This document shows positions 47,461-55,595 of a stretch of DNA of 64,000 nt, piece by piece. Origin of the DNA: a virus; IMG/VR virus record IMGVR_UViG_3300028895_000202, positions 1 through 64,000 of that record. One strand, written 5' to 3'. A program made the translations under genes and the position numbers. Below the pieces are notes generated by a model. That model saw only the letters and a program-made list of their open reading frames with translations, searched no databases and had not been told where the DNA came from. Each line of letters opens with the position of its first letter. Within the stretch, counting starts at the first letter, position 1.

Positions 47461-48234
47461 ATGAGTTTCGAGTACAAGCCGTCTGATCCGAACATCGCCA
47501 GCCGTGCCGCCCAGGGTGGTACTGGCTCCCGCTTTGACAACGCCCTGGAAACCCCCATTGGCGTTTGGGTTCCTGCCGAGGGTAAGAACCGAGTCCGCAT
47601 CCTCCCCCGCACCTGGGGTGACGACGAGGGCCCCGCACACTGGGGCTACGAGGTCGCGATCCACTACAGCATTGGGCCTGACAAGGGTTCTTTCCTCTGC
47701 AACCAGACGATGAAGGGTGAGAAGTGCCCTGTGTGCGAAGAGCGGGCACGTCTCAGTCGCCTTGGTGACGAGGAAGGTGCCAAGGAACTGCGCGTCAGCC
47801 GTGCCGTTGTCGTCTACATCGTTGACCGCGATAAGCCTCAGGACAGTCCGAAGCTGTGGAAGATGCCCATGTCCATCTTCCGCGACATCTGCGACCTGAG
47901 CTTCTCTGGTAACAGCGTTCTGGCGATTGATCACCCCATCGAGGGGTTTGACATCGACTTCCGTCGTGCTGGTCAGGGTCTCATGACGAAGTACTCCGGC
48001 CTTCAGATTGCGCGTGACGCGAGCCCGGCCATGGACAGCCCTGACGAGCTGGAGCGCGTGCTCCGGGTTATCTCCGAGAACCCCGTCCCGAAGGCTTTCA
48101 ACTGGAAGGACTACGACTACATCTCCCGCGTCTTCGGGGGCGCTGTTGAGCAGACTGAGCCGTATACCGGCCAGAACTCCGAGCCCAGCAACGACGCTTT
48201 TGCTGACGCCGTCAGCCGCGCCTTCGGGGGCTGA
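47461..48234 (+). CDS. Single-stranded DNA-binding protein, T4 gp32-like
   Basis: 257 residues. The N-terminal part has GKNRVRILPRTW and aromatic strands; the zinc site H68, C80, C89 and C92 (KCPVCEERARL) has nearly the same spacing as T4 gp32. RVSRAVVVYIVDRDK and KMPMSIFRDICDL follow the gp32 OB-fold order. The C-terminus is rich in E, D, S and N (TEPYTGQNSEPSNDAFADAV), the flexible acidic tail that recruits replication proteins. It would coat single strands for the polymerase and the UvsX-like recombinase encoded next. Confidence 0.78.
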   Translation: MSFEYKPSDPNIASRAAQGGTGSRFDNALETPIGVWVPAEGKNRVRILPRTWGDDEGPAHWGYEVAIHYSIGPDKGSFLCNQTMKGEKCPVCEERARLSRLGDEEGAKELRVSRAVVVYIVDRDKPQDSPKLWKMPMSIFRDICDLSFSGNSVLAIDHPIEGFDIDFRRAGQGLMTKYSGLQIARDASPAMDSPDELERVLRVISENPVPKAFNWKDYDYISRVFGGAVEQTEPYTGQNSEPSNDAFADAVSRAFGG

Positions 48235-48239
48235 GCTAG

Positions 48240-49268
48240 ATGGCGGCCAAGGCAAAGGCCGCAGCTAAGGAGAGCGTCCCGTCCATCTACGGGACGCTCT
48301 CTCCTCGCTGCGAGGAGGTTATCCCCACTGGCTGTACGATGCTTGACTGCGTCATCGGCGGTGGGTGGCCTGTTGGCAGGATGTCGAATCTGGTTGGCAA
48401 CAAGTCCAGCGGTAAGACTCTCCTGGCTATCGAGGCTGCAACGAACTTCATGGAGAAGTACCCAGACGGGCGCGTTATCTACTTCGAGGCGGAATCCGCT
48501 TTCGATTCGGAATACGCAGCAAGTCTTGGGCTGCCCCTTGAGAGCGTCGCGTTCCCCTCTGTGAACACCGTCGAGGACGTGTTTGACGCGATGCAGCCCC
48601 TGTACGAGGAGAAGGTTCCGACATTCGTCGTGATCGACTCCCTTGACAGCCTATCTGACGAGGCTGAGGCGGACAGGGACATCCGTGCGGGTACTTATGG
48701 TGCCACCAAGCAGAAGAAGCTCTCCGAGCTTTTCCGCCGTGATGTACGTAAGATGACCAAGAGCAACGTCACCCTGCTGATCGTCTCGCAAATCAGGGAC
48801 AACATCGGGGTGTCGTTTGGCGACAAGCACACACGTTCAGGCGGGAAGTCGATCGACTTCTATGCTTCGACTATCGTGTGGCTCGCGCACATTGGCAAGA
48901 TCAAGCGTACAATCCGTGGCATCGACAGGACTGTCGGCGTGAAGGTCAAGGCATCAGTCAAGAAGAACAAGGTTGCAGCGCCCTTCCGTGACGCGGAGTA
49001 CGAGTTGTACTTCGGCTATGGTACGGAGGAGCTAACGTCTTGCGCGAAGTGGCTGAAGAAGACTCTGAAGGATTCCGAGGTCAAGGTTCTCGACGAGAAG
49101 CTACCTGAGGGCGTTGATCTCAAGTACCTCTGCACGGGCTTCAACGCCTACGATCTCGAAGCGGATAGCTACGCGGCTGCGATGGAGGTTGTAAAACCGT
49201 TCACGATAAGCTGCTGGAACGCTATCGAGGACACGTTCGCCCCTAAACGTAAGAAGTACCGGGGCTAA
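48240..49268 (+). CDS. RecA/UvsX-like recombinase
   Basis: 342 residues. Walker A LVGNKSSGKTLLAIEAA (G53-T60), VIYFEAESAFD (motif with catalytic Glu near 83-85), Walker B PTFVVIDSLDSLSDE (D133), and LLIVSQIRDNIG..FGDKHTRSGG (L2-type region with Q) are present, as is the Mg-binding and polymerisation core. The N-terminus is a short Lys/Ala-rich arm (AAKAKAAAKES), the C-terminus is basic (KRKKYRG). This is a strand-exchange recombinase for repair and recombination-dependent replication. A strong terminator follows. Confidence 0.85.
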   Translation: MAAKAKAAAKESVPSIYGTLSPRCEEVIPTGCTMLDCVIGGGWPVGRMSNLVGNKSSGKTLLAIEAATNFMEKYPDGRVIYFEAESAFDSEYAASLGLPLESVAFPSVNTVEDVFDAMQPLYEEKVPTFVVIDSLDSLSDEAEADRDIRAGTYGATKQKKLSELFRRDVRKMTKSNVTLLIVSQIRDNIGVSFGDKHTRSGGKSIDFYASTIVWLAHIGKIKRTIRGIDRTVGVKVKASVKKNKVAAPFRDAEYELYFGYGTEELTSCAKWLKKTLKDSEVKVLDEKLPEGVDLKYLCTGFNAYDLEADSYAAAMEVVKPFTISCWNAIEDTFAPKRKKYRG

Positions 49269-49278
49269 GTTCGGGGAT

Positions 49279-49324
49279 GGGGGCGGCTCTATTAACCAAC
49301 ATGTCGTCGGGTAGAGTCGCCCCC
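49279..49324 (+). terminator. Terminator after the recombinase gene
   Basis: 49279-49291 (GGGGGCGGCTCTA) pairs with 49312-49324 (13 bp, one G-T) across a 20-base loop and is followed by TCTTTCT. It begins 11 bases after the stop codon. Confidence 0.7.
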
Positions 49325-49342
49325 TCTTTCTAAAGTAGAACA

Positions 49343-49651
49343 ATGGCACTGAAGAAAGCGGCCAAGGCATTCAGAGAGAAGTATGGTGAGGTTCTTGGTA
49401 GGCGTCTCGATACGGCGCAGTACATCAAGCACCCGCGCCGACTTCTCAACGTCGTGTGGGGTAGGTCCAGGAAGGTGGCGATTGAGGCCATGTGCCTCTC
49501 GTGCCTTGGCGAGCACCAACTGACGAAGGTTGCCGAATGCACTTGCGATACATGCCCGCTCTGGTGCGTGCGTCCTGGAGCCAAGCCCGGCGATAGGCCT
49601 TCCTGGGCCCCGGACAAGCAGGATGTCATTGATGCGCTGGAGGGGGAGTGA
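49343..49651 (+). CDS. Small Cys-rich zinc-binding-like protein
   Basis: 102 residues. A basic helical start (MALKKAAKAFREKYGEVLGR) and then AIEAMCLSCLGEHQ, VAECTCDTCPLWCVRPG: five or six Cys in two clusters (MCLSC ... CTCDTCPLWC) that could bind zinc. A similar small protein with a CLxC...CPLW pattern precedes RuvC-like nucleases in other phages. Role unknown, perhaps DNA binding. Stop overlaps the next start (TGATG). Confidence 0.55.
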   Translation: MALKKAAKAFREKYGEVLGRRLDTAQYIKHPRRLLNVVWGRSRKVAIEAMCLSCLGEHQLTKVAECTCDTCPLWCVRPGAKPGDRPSWAPDKQDVIDALEGE

Positions 49652-50142
49652 TGCGGTTCTATTTCGATCCGGGCGATATCTCCATGCTCCCTACCGGTGG
49701 CTTCGTTGGTGTGGATCCAGGCCGCTCATCCGGTGGTATTGCGTATATCGGGCCTGGGGATGCGCCCAAGCTGGGCTGGTGTCGCAAGATCTCGGACATG
49801 ACCGACCAAGACCTGTGGCACGTCTTCGCGGCTGTCGGTAGGCTACAGCCCTCTCACGCGGTGCTTGAGAAGGTGTCTGCCATGCCTGGGCAAGGCGTGT
49901 CAAGCACGTTCAAGTTTGGGGCTAGCTTTGGCGAGTTGAAGATGGCCCTTACAGCGATTGGCGTCCCGTTCACGCTGGTTACCCCCGCCACATGGCAGAA
50001 AAGCATGAAATGCCTCTCGAAGGGGGACAAGAACGTGACTAAGAGTAGGGCACAGCAGCTGTATCCGAAGGCTAACGTGACACACGCCACAGCCGACGCT
50101 CTGCTGATTGCCACCTACGCTAAGACCCTACACTACATCTGA
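49651..50142 (+). CDS. RuvC-like Holliday junction resolvase
   Basis: 163 residues; ATG 49651 fits the TGATG overlap better than GTG 49648. RNase H-fold motifs: FVGVDPGRSSGGIAYI (D22), AVLEKVSAMPGQGVSSTFKF (E73), FTLVTPATWQKSMK, and THATADALLIATY (H145, D149). Order and spacing are those of phage RuvC-like nucleases that resolve branched DNA before packaging. It belongs to the recombination block. Confidence 0.8.
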   Translation: MRFYFDPGDISMLPTGGFVGVDPGRSSGGIAYIGPGDAPKLGWCRKISDMTDQDLWHVFAAVGRLQPSHAVLEKVSAMPGQGVSSTFKFGASFGELKMALTAIGVPFTLVTPATWQKSMKCLSKGDKNVTKSRAQQLYPKANVTHATADALLIATYAKTLHYI

Positions 50143-50147
50143 TACCC

Positions 50148-50546
50148 ATGAACTTCGACGAGTACCAGAAACTAGCGATCGAGACAGCCTCCCCAGCCAA
50201 CAACGCTACCATGCAGGTGGCCGACTTCTACGTCTACCCTGGTTCTGAGGTAGCGAAGTCAGATATGGCAGGCGTGCTTCGTATGCACTATGGCGCGATG
50301 GGGCTGTGCTCTGAGGCAGGCGAAGTTGCTGGCAAAGTCAAGAAGATCATGCGTGATGACCTCTGTAATCCAGACGCGAAAACCGTGGATGCTCTAGCTT
50401 CTGAGGTTGGCGACGTGCTTTGGTACGTCGCGTATATCTGCGACGTTATTGGAATTGACATGAGCGAGGTTGCGAGCCGCAACCTCTTCAAGCTGCGGCA
50501 GCGCGCCTCGCGTGGCACGCTGACCGGCAGCGGGGATCAGAGGTAG
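50148..50546 (+). CDS. mazG: MazG-like nucleotide pyrophosphohydrolase
   Basis: 132 residues. MazG core: GAMGLCSEAGEVAGKVKKIM (ExxE near residues 52-57) and LASEVGDVLWYVAYICDVIG (ExxD), the divalent-metal-binding pairs. The N-terminal EYQKLAIETA helix is standard. It hydrolyses NTPs or dNTPs, or lowers (p)ppGpp in phage-infected cells, favouring phage DNA synthesis. It starts 5 bases after the resolvase stop codon; the leader (GATACCC) has no Shine-Dalgarno. Confidence 0.82.
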   Translation: MNFDEYQKLAIETASPANNATMQVADFYVYPGSEVAKSDMAGVLRMHYGAMGLCSEAGEVAGKVKKIMRDDLCNPDAKTVDALASEVGDVLWYVAYICDVIGIDMSEVASRNLFKLRQRASRGTLTGSGDQR

Positions 50547-50547
50547 A

Positions 50548-50904
50548 GTGCTGAGGATCGCAAGGAAGCTGGCCGAGAGGGCCGAGTCCAGGTTCAAGCA
50601 TGGAGCTGTGATCGCGAAGGGAAACCGGGTGCTTGGCTGCGGCATCTGCGACAGCACCAAGACGCACCCGAGGTGGGGGTCTGGCCCTATCTGCTCCATC
50701 CACGCAGAGGCTGCTGCCATCCGCGATGCACTTAGCCGTGGAATCGACATTGCGAGGGCTACGATCTACGTTGCCAGACACGGTCGATGCAGCCACATCT
50801 CCCGCCCGTGCCCGGACTGCATGGAACTCATCATTTCACATAACCTAAAGGCTGTCGTGTACACTACTGCTGATGGCGGCCACAAGATGGAGAAGCTACG
50901 ATGA
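50548..50904 (+). CDS. Cytidine/deoxycytidylate deaminase-like protein
   Basis: 118 residues from GTG 50548, one base after the mazG stop. Zinc-dependent deaminase signature CSIHAEAAAIRDAL (H52, E54) and SRPCPDCMELI (C88, C91). The fold and short length match the small CDA-like group of phage deaminases rather than the dCMP deaminase at 60956, which has a different frame of motifs. It would convert C-type to U-type nucleotides, feeding dTTP or modified-base synthesis. Confidence 0.75.
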   Translation: MLRIARKLAERAESRFKHGAVIAKGNRVLGCGICDSTKTHPRWGSGPICSIHAEAAAIRDALSRGIDIARATIYVARHGRCSHISRPCPDCMELIISHNLKAVVYTTADGGHKMEKLR

Positions 50905-51161
50905 CTGAAGAAACCCTACCCGATGGCGTCCAGGAGGTGCCTGTCGTTGACGACCTGACCCCCGAGCAGGAGGCTGAGCAGACTATTCGTAGCCACAAGG
51001 CCGCGTTCTACGAGGGCTTCGAGGTCGGCAGGAACGCCGTTCGGAATAGCGTCGTAACCAACGCTGAGACTTCGTGGCAGGAGTCGCAGATCTACAAGGT
51101 TATCCAGGGGGCTGTTGATGTGTACCTTCAGCACATGAGGGAGAAGGAGGGCTCCGAGTAA
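50901..51161 (+). CDS. Hypothetical acidic protein
   Basis: 86 residues, ATGA overlap with the deaminase gene. An acidic N-terminus (TEETLPDGVQEVPVVDDL) is followed by helices (EQEAEQTIRSHKAAFYEGFEVGR, IYKVIQGAVDVYLQHMREK). The next gene's start overlaps the stop (TAATG). No family recognised; it could act with the Mre11-like protein encoded next. Confidence 0.5.
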   Translation: MTEETLPDGVQEVPVVDDLTPEQEAEQTIRSHKAAFYEGFEVGRNAVRNSVVTNAETSWQESQIYKVIQGAVDVYLQHMREKEGSE

Positions 51162-52168
51162 TGATCGTTGTAATCAGCGATCTACACCTGACTGCCCAGC
51201 CACTCGATGAGTACCGCTGGGCAGTCATGTACCGTCTCCGAGACGAGGTCAACGCACGCGACGACGTTGACGAAGTGTGGTGCCTCGGAGACATCACAGA
51301 CGCCAAGGACAAGCACCCATCCGCGCTGGTAAACCGGCTTGTGGGCTGGGTACTGTCGTTTGACGTTCCAGTGCGTATCCTGAAGGGTAACCACGACTAC
51401 ATCAACGGCGAGATGCCGTTCTTCAAGTTCCTCGATAGTTTTGAGGATATCTACTACTACACAGAGCCGACCCTGGAGGACACTCCGGCTGGCCGCGTCC
51501 TGTGGCTACCTCACACGAGGACGGCTGTAGAGGACTGGGCCAAGCAGAGCCTAAAGGGCGTGGACATTGTCCTGACGCACCAGAGCTACGACGGGGCCAT
51601 GGCCGCAAACGGCTTCAAGCTGGAGTCGAAGCTGACGCCGCGCTACTTCAGTAAGCGAGGCTTCAATGGGGTCGTGCTGTCCGGCGACATTCACACGCCG
51701 CAGGCTATCGGTGATGTCACCTACGTCGGAACTCAATACCCGGTGGTCTTCGGGGATACGTATTCCCCGCGATACCTTGAGGTGCATGGCTCTGGTAGTG
51801 ATGTCGAGGTTCGGCCAGTGCCCGTGGATTCGATCAGGAAGATGGTCGTACAGATGACGACGCTTGAGGATCTACCCAAGCTAAGGGCTGGCGACCAGAT
51901 CAAGGTCGTCTACAACCTCGAAAGGTCGGAGATCGGACGCTGGGACGAGATCTGCAACGATGTTCGTACGTGCGTCGAGTTCGCAGGTGCCGTGCTTCGC
52001 GGGATGGAGTGTAAGTTCACCGACGTGAACCACAAGCAGGGTACGGCCCATCGATACTCTAAGGACGCCAAGTCAAGCAGCGACATCGTGCGTTCCTTCA
52101 TCATGAGCGTTGGTCTTGGGCAAGAGGACGAGCGATACGCTCTCAAGTTCACCAATGACAAGGGATGA
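51161..52168 (+). CDS. sbcD: SbcD/Mre11-like exonuclease subunit (T4 gp47-like)
   Basis: 335 residues. Metallophosphoesterase motifs: VVISDLHLT (D7, H9), VWCLGDITDAKD (D44), VRILKGNHDY (N77, H78), VLTHQSYDG (H140), VVLSGDIHTPQ (G175-D176, H178). After the nuclease domain a capping region follows (residues about 205-335). It pairs with the Rad50/SbcC-like ATPase encoded two genes downstream to process DNA ends, as T4 gp47/gp46 do in recombination-dependent replication and host DNA breakdown. Confidence 0.83.
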   Translation: MIVVISDLHLTAQPLDEYRWAVMYRLRDEVNARDDVDEVWCLGDITDAKDKHPSALVNRLVGWVLSFDVPVRILKGNHDYINGEMPFFKFLDSFEDIYYYTEPTLEDTPAGRVLWLPHTRTAVEDWAKQSLKGVDIVLTHQSYDGAMAANGFKLESKLTPRYFSKRGFNGVVLSGDIHTPQAIGDVTYVGTQYPVVFGDTYSPRYLEVHGSGSDVEVRPVPVDSIRKMVVQMTTLEDLPKLRAGDQIKVVYNLERSEIGRWDEICNDVRTCVEFAGAVLRGMECKFTDVNHKQGTAHRYSKDAKSSSDIVRSFIMSVGLGQEDERYALKFTNDKG

Positions 52169-52331
52169 GGCTATAAAGTCGGCGCAGCAGGCACTAGATG
52201 CGTGTGGTGAGCTTGTGCCTGCAATGCAGAAGTTTAGGCGTAAACTTGTAGGCGCTGGATTCACGACTGACGAGATCGCCCACATCATGGGCGTGGTTAT
52301 CCTGCAGATCATGACACCACGATGCGACTGA
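52155..52331 (+). CDS. 58-residue hypothetical protein
   Basis: ATG 52155, inside the end of the Mre11-like gene (14-base overlap) and running into the start of the Rad50-like gene (10-base overlap). Helical: MTRDEAIKSAQQALDACGEL, KFRRKLVGAGFTTDEIAHIM. Overlaps on both sides in a tightly coupled nuclease operon support a real gene. Function unknown. Confidence 0.5.
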   Translation: MTRDEAIKSAQQALDACGELVPAMQKFRRKLVGAGFTTDEIAHIMGVVILQIMTPRCD

Positions 52332-54157
52332 ACCACATCGAGGCCGAGGGCTTCAAGGCGTTTCGACAACCAACCGGGCTGGCTTTCGACGAGGAGGCTG
52401 GCCTGTGGTTCGTTCAGGGCAGAAACCTGGACTCCCCCGCCCTAGGAGCCAACGGGGCCGGAAAGTCAACGCTATGGGACGCCCTTTGCTGGTGTCTGTA
52501 CGGCAAGACTGTCCGGGGCACATACGGTTCTGCCGTATCCAGCTGGGGAGGGGACGGACACTCCCGGGTCACGCTGTCGATCGAGGTCGGGGGTCGCGGG
52601 CACATCATCGAGAGAACCAGGAAACCCAACGCCCTGATCCTAGACGGCGACACGGTGGTGCAATCCGACGTGGACTCGCTACTGGAGATGAACTATGAGG
52701 CGTTTCTAAACACGACGATCTTCGGTCAGTTCAACTCCCAGTTCGCGGACAAGACGCCAGCACAGCGGCTGGACGCCCTTAGCTCCGCGCTGTGTCTCGA
52801 CGTCTGGGATACGTACTCTGCCGCGTCCAAGGATGACGTACGCGAGACCGAGCGTCGGCTCGTGGCTCTTGAGGCTGATCTCTCCTCCGCCAGGGCCGTC
52901 CAGGACAGCCGGGTGGCAGATCTGCGCGATATGCGTCAGCGTGACGACGAGTGGCTTGAGGGCGTCCAGAACGACAGGGAGCGCCTAGAGCGGAGGCTTG
53001 GGGTAAAGCGTGCGGAAATGGAGGCCCTGAGTTCGGAGCTTGCGCGGGCCCGAAACGAGGTCCGCGAGAAGAGGTCCGAGGAGGCAGACTGCCGCCGACT
53101 CCTTGCTAGTGCAAAGCTGGCGCTCGACAATACAAACGCCGCAATCCTACAGACACGCACGGATCTCCGCAACAAGCGTGAGAACCTGACCTCCATCCAG
53201 GCCAAGATCGAGGGCATGAGGTCCTCCGAGGGGGCCTGCCCGGGGTGCCTTCAACCAATCACGGAGGCCGCCCGCGAGCACTTCTGCGCGGAGGGCGCCC
53301 TAGCGGCCCAAAAGACAGGCGAATATATCGCAAAACTTGAGTCCAAGCTCCAGGACGACCTGGAAGACCTGGAGACGCTCAAGTCGTCTGTTTTGGATGC
53401 AGAACGTCGATTATCGCGTACTGGTAAAGAAGCGGCGGGGCTATCCGCGACCGTCGCATCACTGCCCCGTGAGATCGAGATGGCGGAGAGGGCGTATTCA
53501 GAGGTCGTTTCTGACCTTGAGAACCTTGAAATGGGGACTTCACCCTATATGGACATGATCCGCCAGGAGGAGGAGAGGATCCATGAGGGTGACGTCGCTA
53601 TCGCCGAGCTTGAGGAAGCCCGCGACGCCGTAGCAACAGCTTTGGAGATAGCGAAGCCGTGGCCCAAGAGGTTCAGGCAGATTCGTCTTTGGCTGCTGGA
53701 AGAGGCGGTTGATGAGCTTTCTGCGCTGACATCTTCCGCCCTTTCGCAACTCGGCCTGTCTGGCTGGGAGATCGAATACAGGCTTGAGAAGGAGAATTCG
53801 GCAGGTAAAGTAACACGAAGTTTCGAGATTCTGGTAAGATGTGACGCAACAGACGGATATGTCCCGTGGACATCTTGGTCTGGCGGTGAGACGCAGCGCC
53901 TTCGTCTTGCCATATCAATTGCGTTGAGTACTCTACTGCGAAGCAGGATGTCTAATCCCCCGTCAATCGAAGTCTGGGATGAGCCCACGACGCATCTGAA
54001 CGCAGATGGCGTGGATGACCTGATTCGTCTGCTTGGGGATAGGGCACAGTCAAGGCCTGTGTATCTCGTGGATCACAGGGCTCTGGACCAGGGTATCTTC
54101 TCAGGCACTGTCACGGTAACCAAGAGTGATGGGCTTTGTACAATCACCAGATCCTAG
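52322..54157 (+). CDS. sbcC: SbcC/Rad50-like ATPase (T4 gp46-like)
   Basis: 611 residues. SMC-type ATPase: Walker A LGANGAGKSTLWDALCW (42-50), Q-loop FGQFNSQFAD, coiled coils (about 160-300 and 320-440) around a zinc-hook CPGC (306-309), signature SWSGGETQRLRLAISIAL and Walker B/D-loop VWDEPTTHLNADG (near 550). With the SbcD-like subunit it forms an end-processing nuclease complex. It is shorter than cellular Rad50, as in phages. Confidence 0.85.
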   Translation: MRLNHIEAEGFKAFRQPTGLAFDEEAGLWFVQGRNLDSPALGANGAGKSTLWDALCWCLYGKTVRGTYGSAVSSWGGDGHSRVTLSIEVGGRGHIIERTRKPNALILDGDTVVQSDVDSLLEMNYEAFLNTTIFGQFNSQFADKTPAQRLDALSSALCLDVWDTYSAASKDDVRETERRLVALEADLSSARAVQDSRVADLRDMRQRDDEWLEGVQNDRERLERRLGVKRAEMEALSSELARARNEVREKRSEEADCRRLLASAKLALDNTNAAILQTRTDLRNKRENLTSIQAKIEGMRSSEGACPGCLQPITEAAREHFCAEGALAAQKTGEYIAKLESKLQDDLEDLETLKSSVLDAERRLSRTGKEAAGLSATVASLPREIEMAERAYSEVVSDLENLEMGTSPYMDMIRQEEERIHEGDVAIAELEEARDAVATALEIAKPWPKRFRQIRLWLLEEAVDELSALTSSALSQLGLSGWEIEYRLEKENSAGKVTRSFEILVRCDATDGYVPWTSWSGGETQRLRLAISIALSTLLRSRMSNPPSIEVWDEPTTHLNADGVDDLIRLLGDRAQSRPVYLVDHRALDQGIFSGTVTVTKSDGLCTITRS

Positions 54158-54485
54158 ATTAGACGTGCTCTGGGCACCGATGGCGGCCATGCTTGGGCAG
54201 CTATCGCTAGTTGGTAAGCGCCCTATCCGTGCAGAGGATCATGTTTTACGAGAGCAGGATAGCGGTCTTTACATCAACATCGACGGTGGCAAGCTGTGCT
54301 GGTGCCATGAGCCTGAGTGCGCCACGCTCATGGCTCGCGATGACGCCAAGGAGCTTGCCCAGTACTTCATGTTCAAGGCCCACCAGATTGGCATCGAGAG
54401 CATCGTCCACTACGACGCTGTGGATCCAACCCTGACAACTCCTGACTACATGCCAGAGGATCTGGACGGGGAGCCAGAGAAGTGA
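54129..54485 (+). CDS. Hypothetical protein with CxC-like motif
   Basis: 118 residues from ATG 54129 (29-base overlap with the SbcC gene; GTG 54165 or ATG 54180 are possible later starts). YINIDGGKLCWCHEPECATL has Cys and His that could bind a metal. ARDDAKELAQYFMFKAHQI follows as a helix, and the C-terminus is acidic (DYMPEDLDGEPEK). No family recognised. It is followed by another acidic small protein with a GTGA overlap. Confidence 0.45.
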   Translation: MGFVQSPDPRLDVLWAPMAAMLGQLSLVGKRPIRAEDHVLREQDSGLYINIDGGKLCWCHEPECATLMARDDAKELAQYFMFKAHQIGIESIVHYDAVDPTLTTPDYMPEDLDGEPEK

Positions 54486-54739
54486 GCGATCTATACATGG
54501 ATGACTTCGAGGAGATCGAAGAGATTCACGTTCTATACACTGATGGCGGGGAGATCGAGGCCCGCTATCGTTTCCTGGGCGACGATGTCTGGGATTGGGT
54601 TTCTCTTGACGAGTACAGCGGCAGGCGTAAACGTCTGACGCAGTCTGCGATCGTGGAGTACATTGAGGATGCGCTGGGTGTTCCCGTTGCAAACGACTGC
54701 AATGTCACTCTCACGTGGGTTGACGATATTGATGAGTGA
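54482..54739 (+). CDS. Hypothetical acidic protein
   Basis: 85 residues from GTG 54482 (GTGA overlap). Asp/Glu-rich N-terminus (MSDLYMDDFEEIEEIHVLYTD), a short beta region (EIEARYRFLGDDVWDWV), and an acidic end (VTLTWVDDIDE). Strong negative charge recalls DNA-mimic or anti-host proteins, but nothing else supports that. It overlaps the next gene by 8 bases. Confidence 0.45.
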   Translation: MSDLYMDDFEEIEEIHVLYTDGGEIEARYRFLGDDVWDWVSLDEYSGRRKRLTQSAIVEYIEDALGVPVANDCNVTLTWVDDIDE

Positions 54740-55226
54740 GAAGCCCAAGAGGGAGCGCCGAGACGTGTCTATAGAGCCATACTCCGCGCCTATAGCAAGG
54801 ACAGGACGCCGGATGGATCTACCATTCATGGCGCCTATCCGGCGTGCTCCAGGGTCTCACCCTGTGTTCGGCTCCAATCCAGCGGCAGAGCTAGATGAGC
54901 ACCTTCTGGCGAACATCCGAGCGGTGTGTCAGGGTGATGTCTCTCCGTCGTACAGCACAATAGCGGCGCGTGTCGGCGTTACGGAGGGTACGCTACAGCG
55001 GTGGCTAGATGAGTACCCGGCGCTTGCTGGTCAGATCGCGTCGTGGCGGGCCGACGGGCTGGCTGCGCTACGTAGGCGAGCTGCCGAGTTGGCTATGGAG
55101 GGCAACCCGCAGCTGCTGAAGATGCTCCTCGAAAAGCGCGATCCAGACTTCCGTGACGATCCTCGCGATGGCTTCTCCAGCGGAGCTGAGAGCGACGGAA
55201 CCGCACCAGACCCCAGTTTCCTCTAA
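54732..55226 (+). CDS. Terminase small subunit-like HTH protein
   Basis: 164 residues from ATG 54732 (8-base overlap). After a basic disordered N-terminus (about 1-50), a helix-turn-helix lies at about 72-95: PSYSTIAARVGVTEGTLQRW. It is followed by long helices (ALAGQIASWRADGLAALRRR, ELAMEGNPQLLKMLLEKRDP), the domain order of many small terminase subunits (DNA binding, oligomerisation, then LLEK-DP). It would recognise the packaging site. The large subunit and portal N-terminus are not in the window. A transcription regulator is the alternative. Confidence 0.5.
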   Translation: MSEKPKRERRDVSIEPYSAPIARTGRRMDLPFMAPIRRAPGSHPVFGSNPAAELDEHLLANIRAVCQGDVSPSYSTIAARVGVTEGTLQRWLDEYPALAGQIASWRADGLAALRRRAAELAMEGNPQLLKMLLEKRDPDFRDDPRDGFSSGAESDGTAPDPSFL

Positions 55227-55271
55227 CTCTCGCCAGCTTGCTGCAGCCGCCTTGAGCGCCTAGCGATAGCC

Positions 55272-55595
55272 ATGCACCTCATCACGCTAATTCTGGGCAA
55301 CACGCGGGTTGTTGATCCGACGAATCATGTGACCTCCTGCTGGTTGTGGGATGCCGCTTTCGATCATGGTGAGCCCAGCCTGTGGGTGAATGGTGTTCGG
55401 TATAGAGCGCGTCAGGAGCTTTTCCGGCAGGAGTTCGGCTACGATAACGACGCGCCGTTCAGGGGCACCCACTGCGGCGTCCCAGGCTGCGTCAACCCGC
55501 TGCACGACCTGCGCGCACCGAAACCTCAGCGCATGGTCGGAGTCTTTGAGGAGGTCGATACCGGACAACGCATTGTCCACAGCCCTAAGTTCTGA
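55272..55595 (+). CDS. HNH-type nuclease-like small protein
   Basis: 107 residues. SCWLWDAAFDHGEPSLWVNG and the C-terminal THCGVPGCVNPLHDLRAP form the HNH-like zinc/nuclease motif (H-C-x4-C-x-N-P-x-H) seen in small phage HNH proteins and homing endonucleases. A canonical HH pair at the first motif position is not evident, so activity is uncertain. It could nick at a packaging or homing site; HNH proteins near terminase genes are common. The gap before it (45 bases) holds no clear promoter. Confidence 0.6.
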   Translation: MHLITLILGNTRVVDPTNHVTSCWLWDAAFDHGEPSLWVNGVRYRARQELFRQEFGYDNDAPFRGTHCGVPGCVNPLHDLRAPKPQRMVGVFEEVDTGQRIVHSPKF

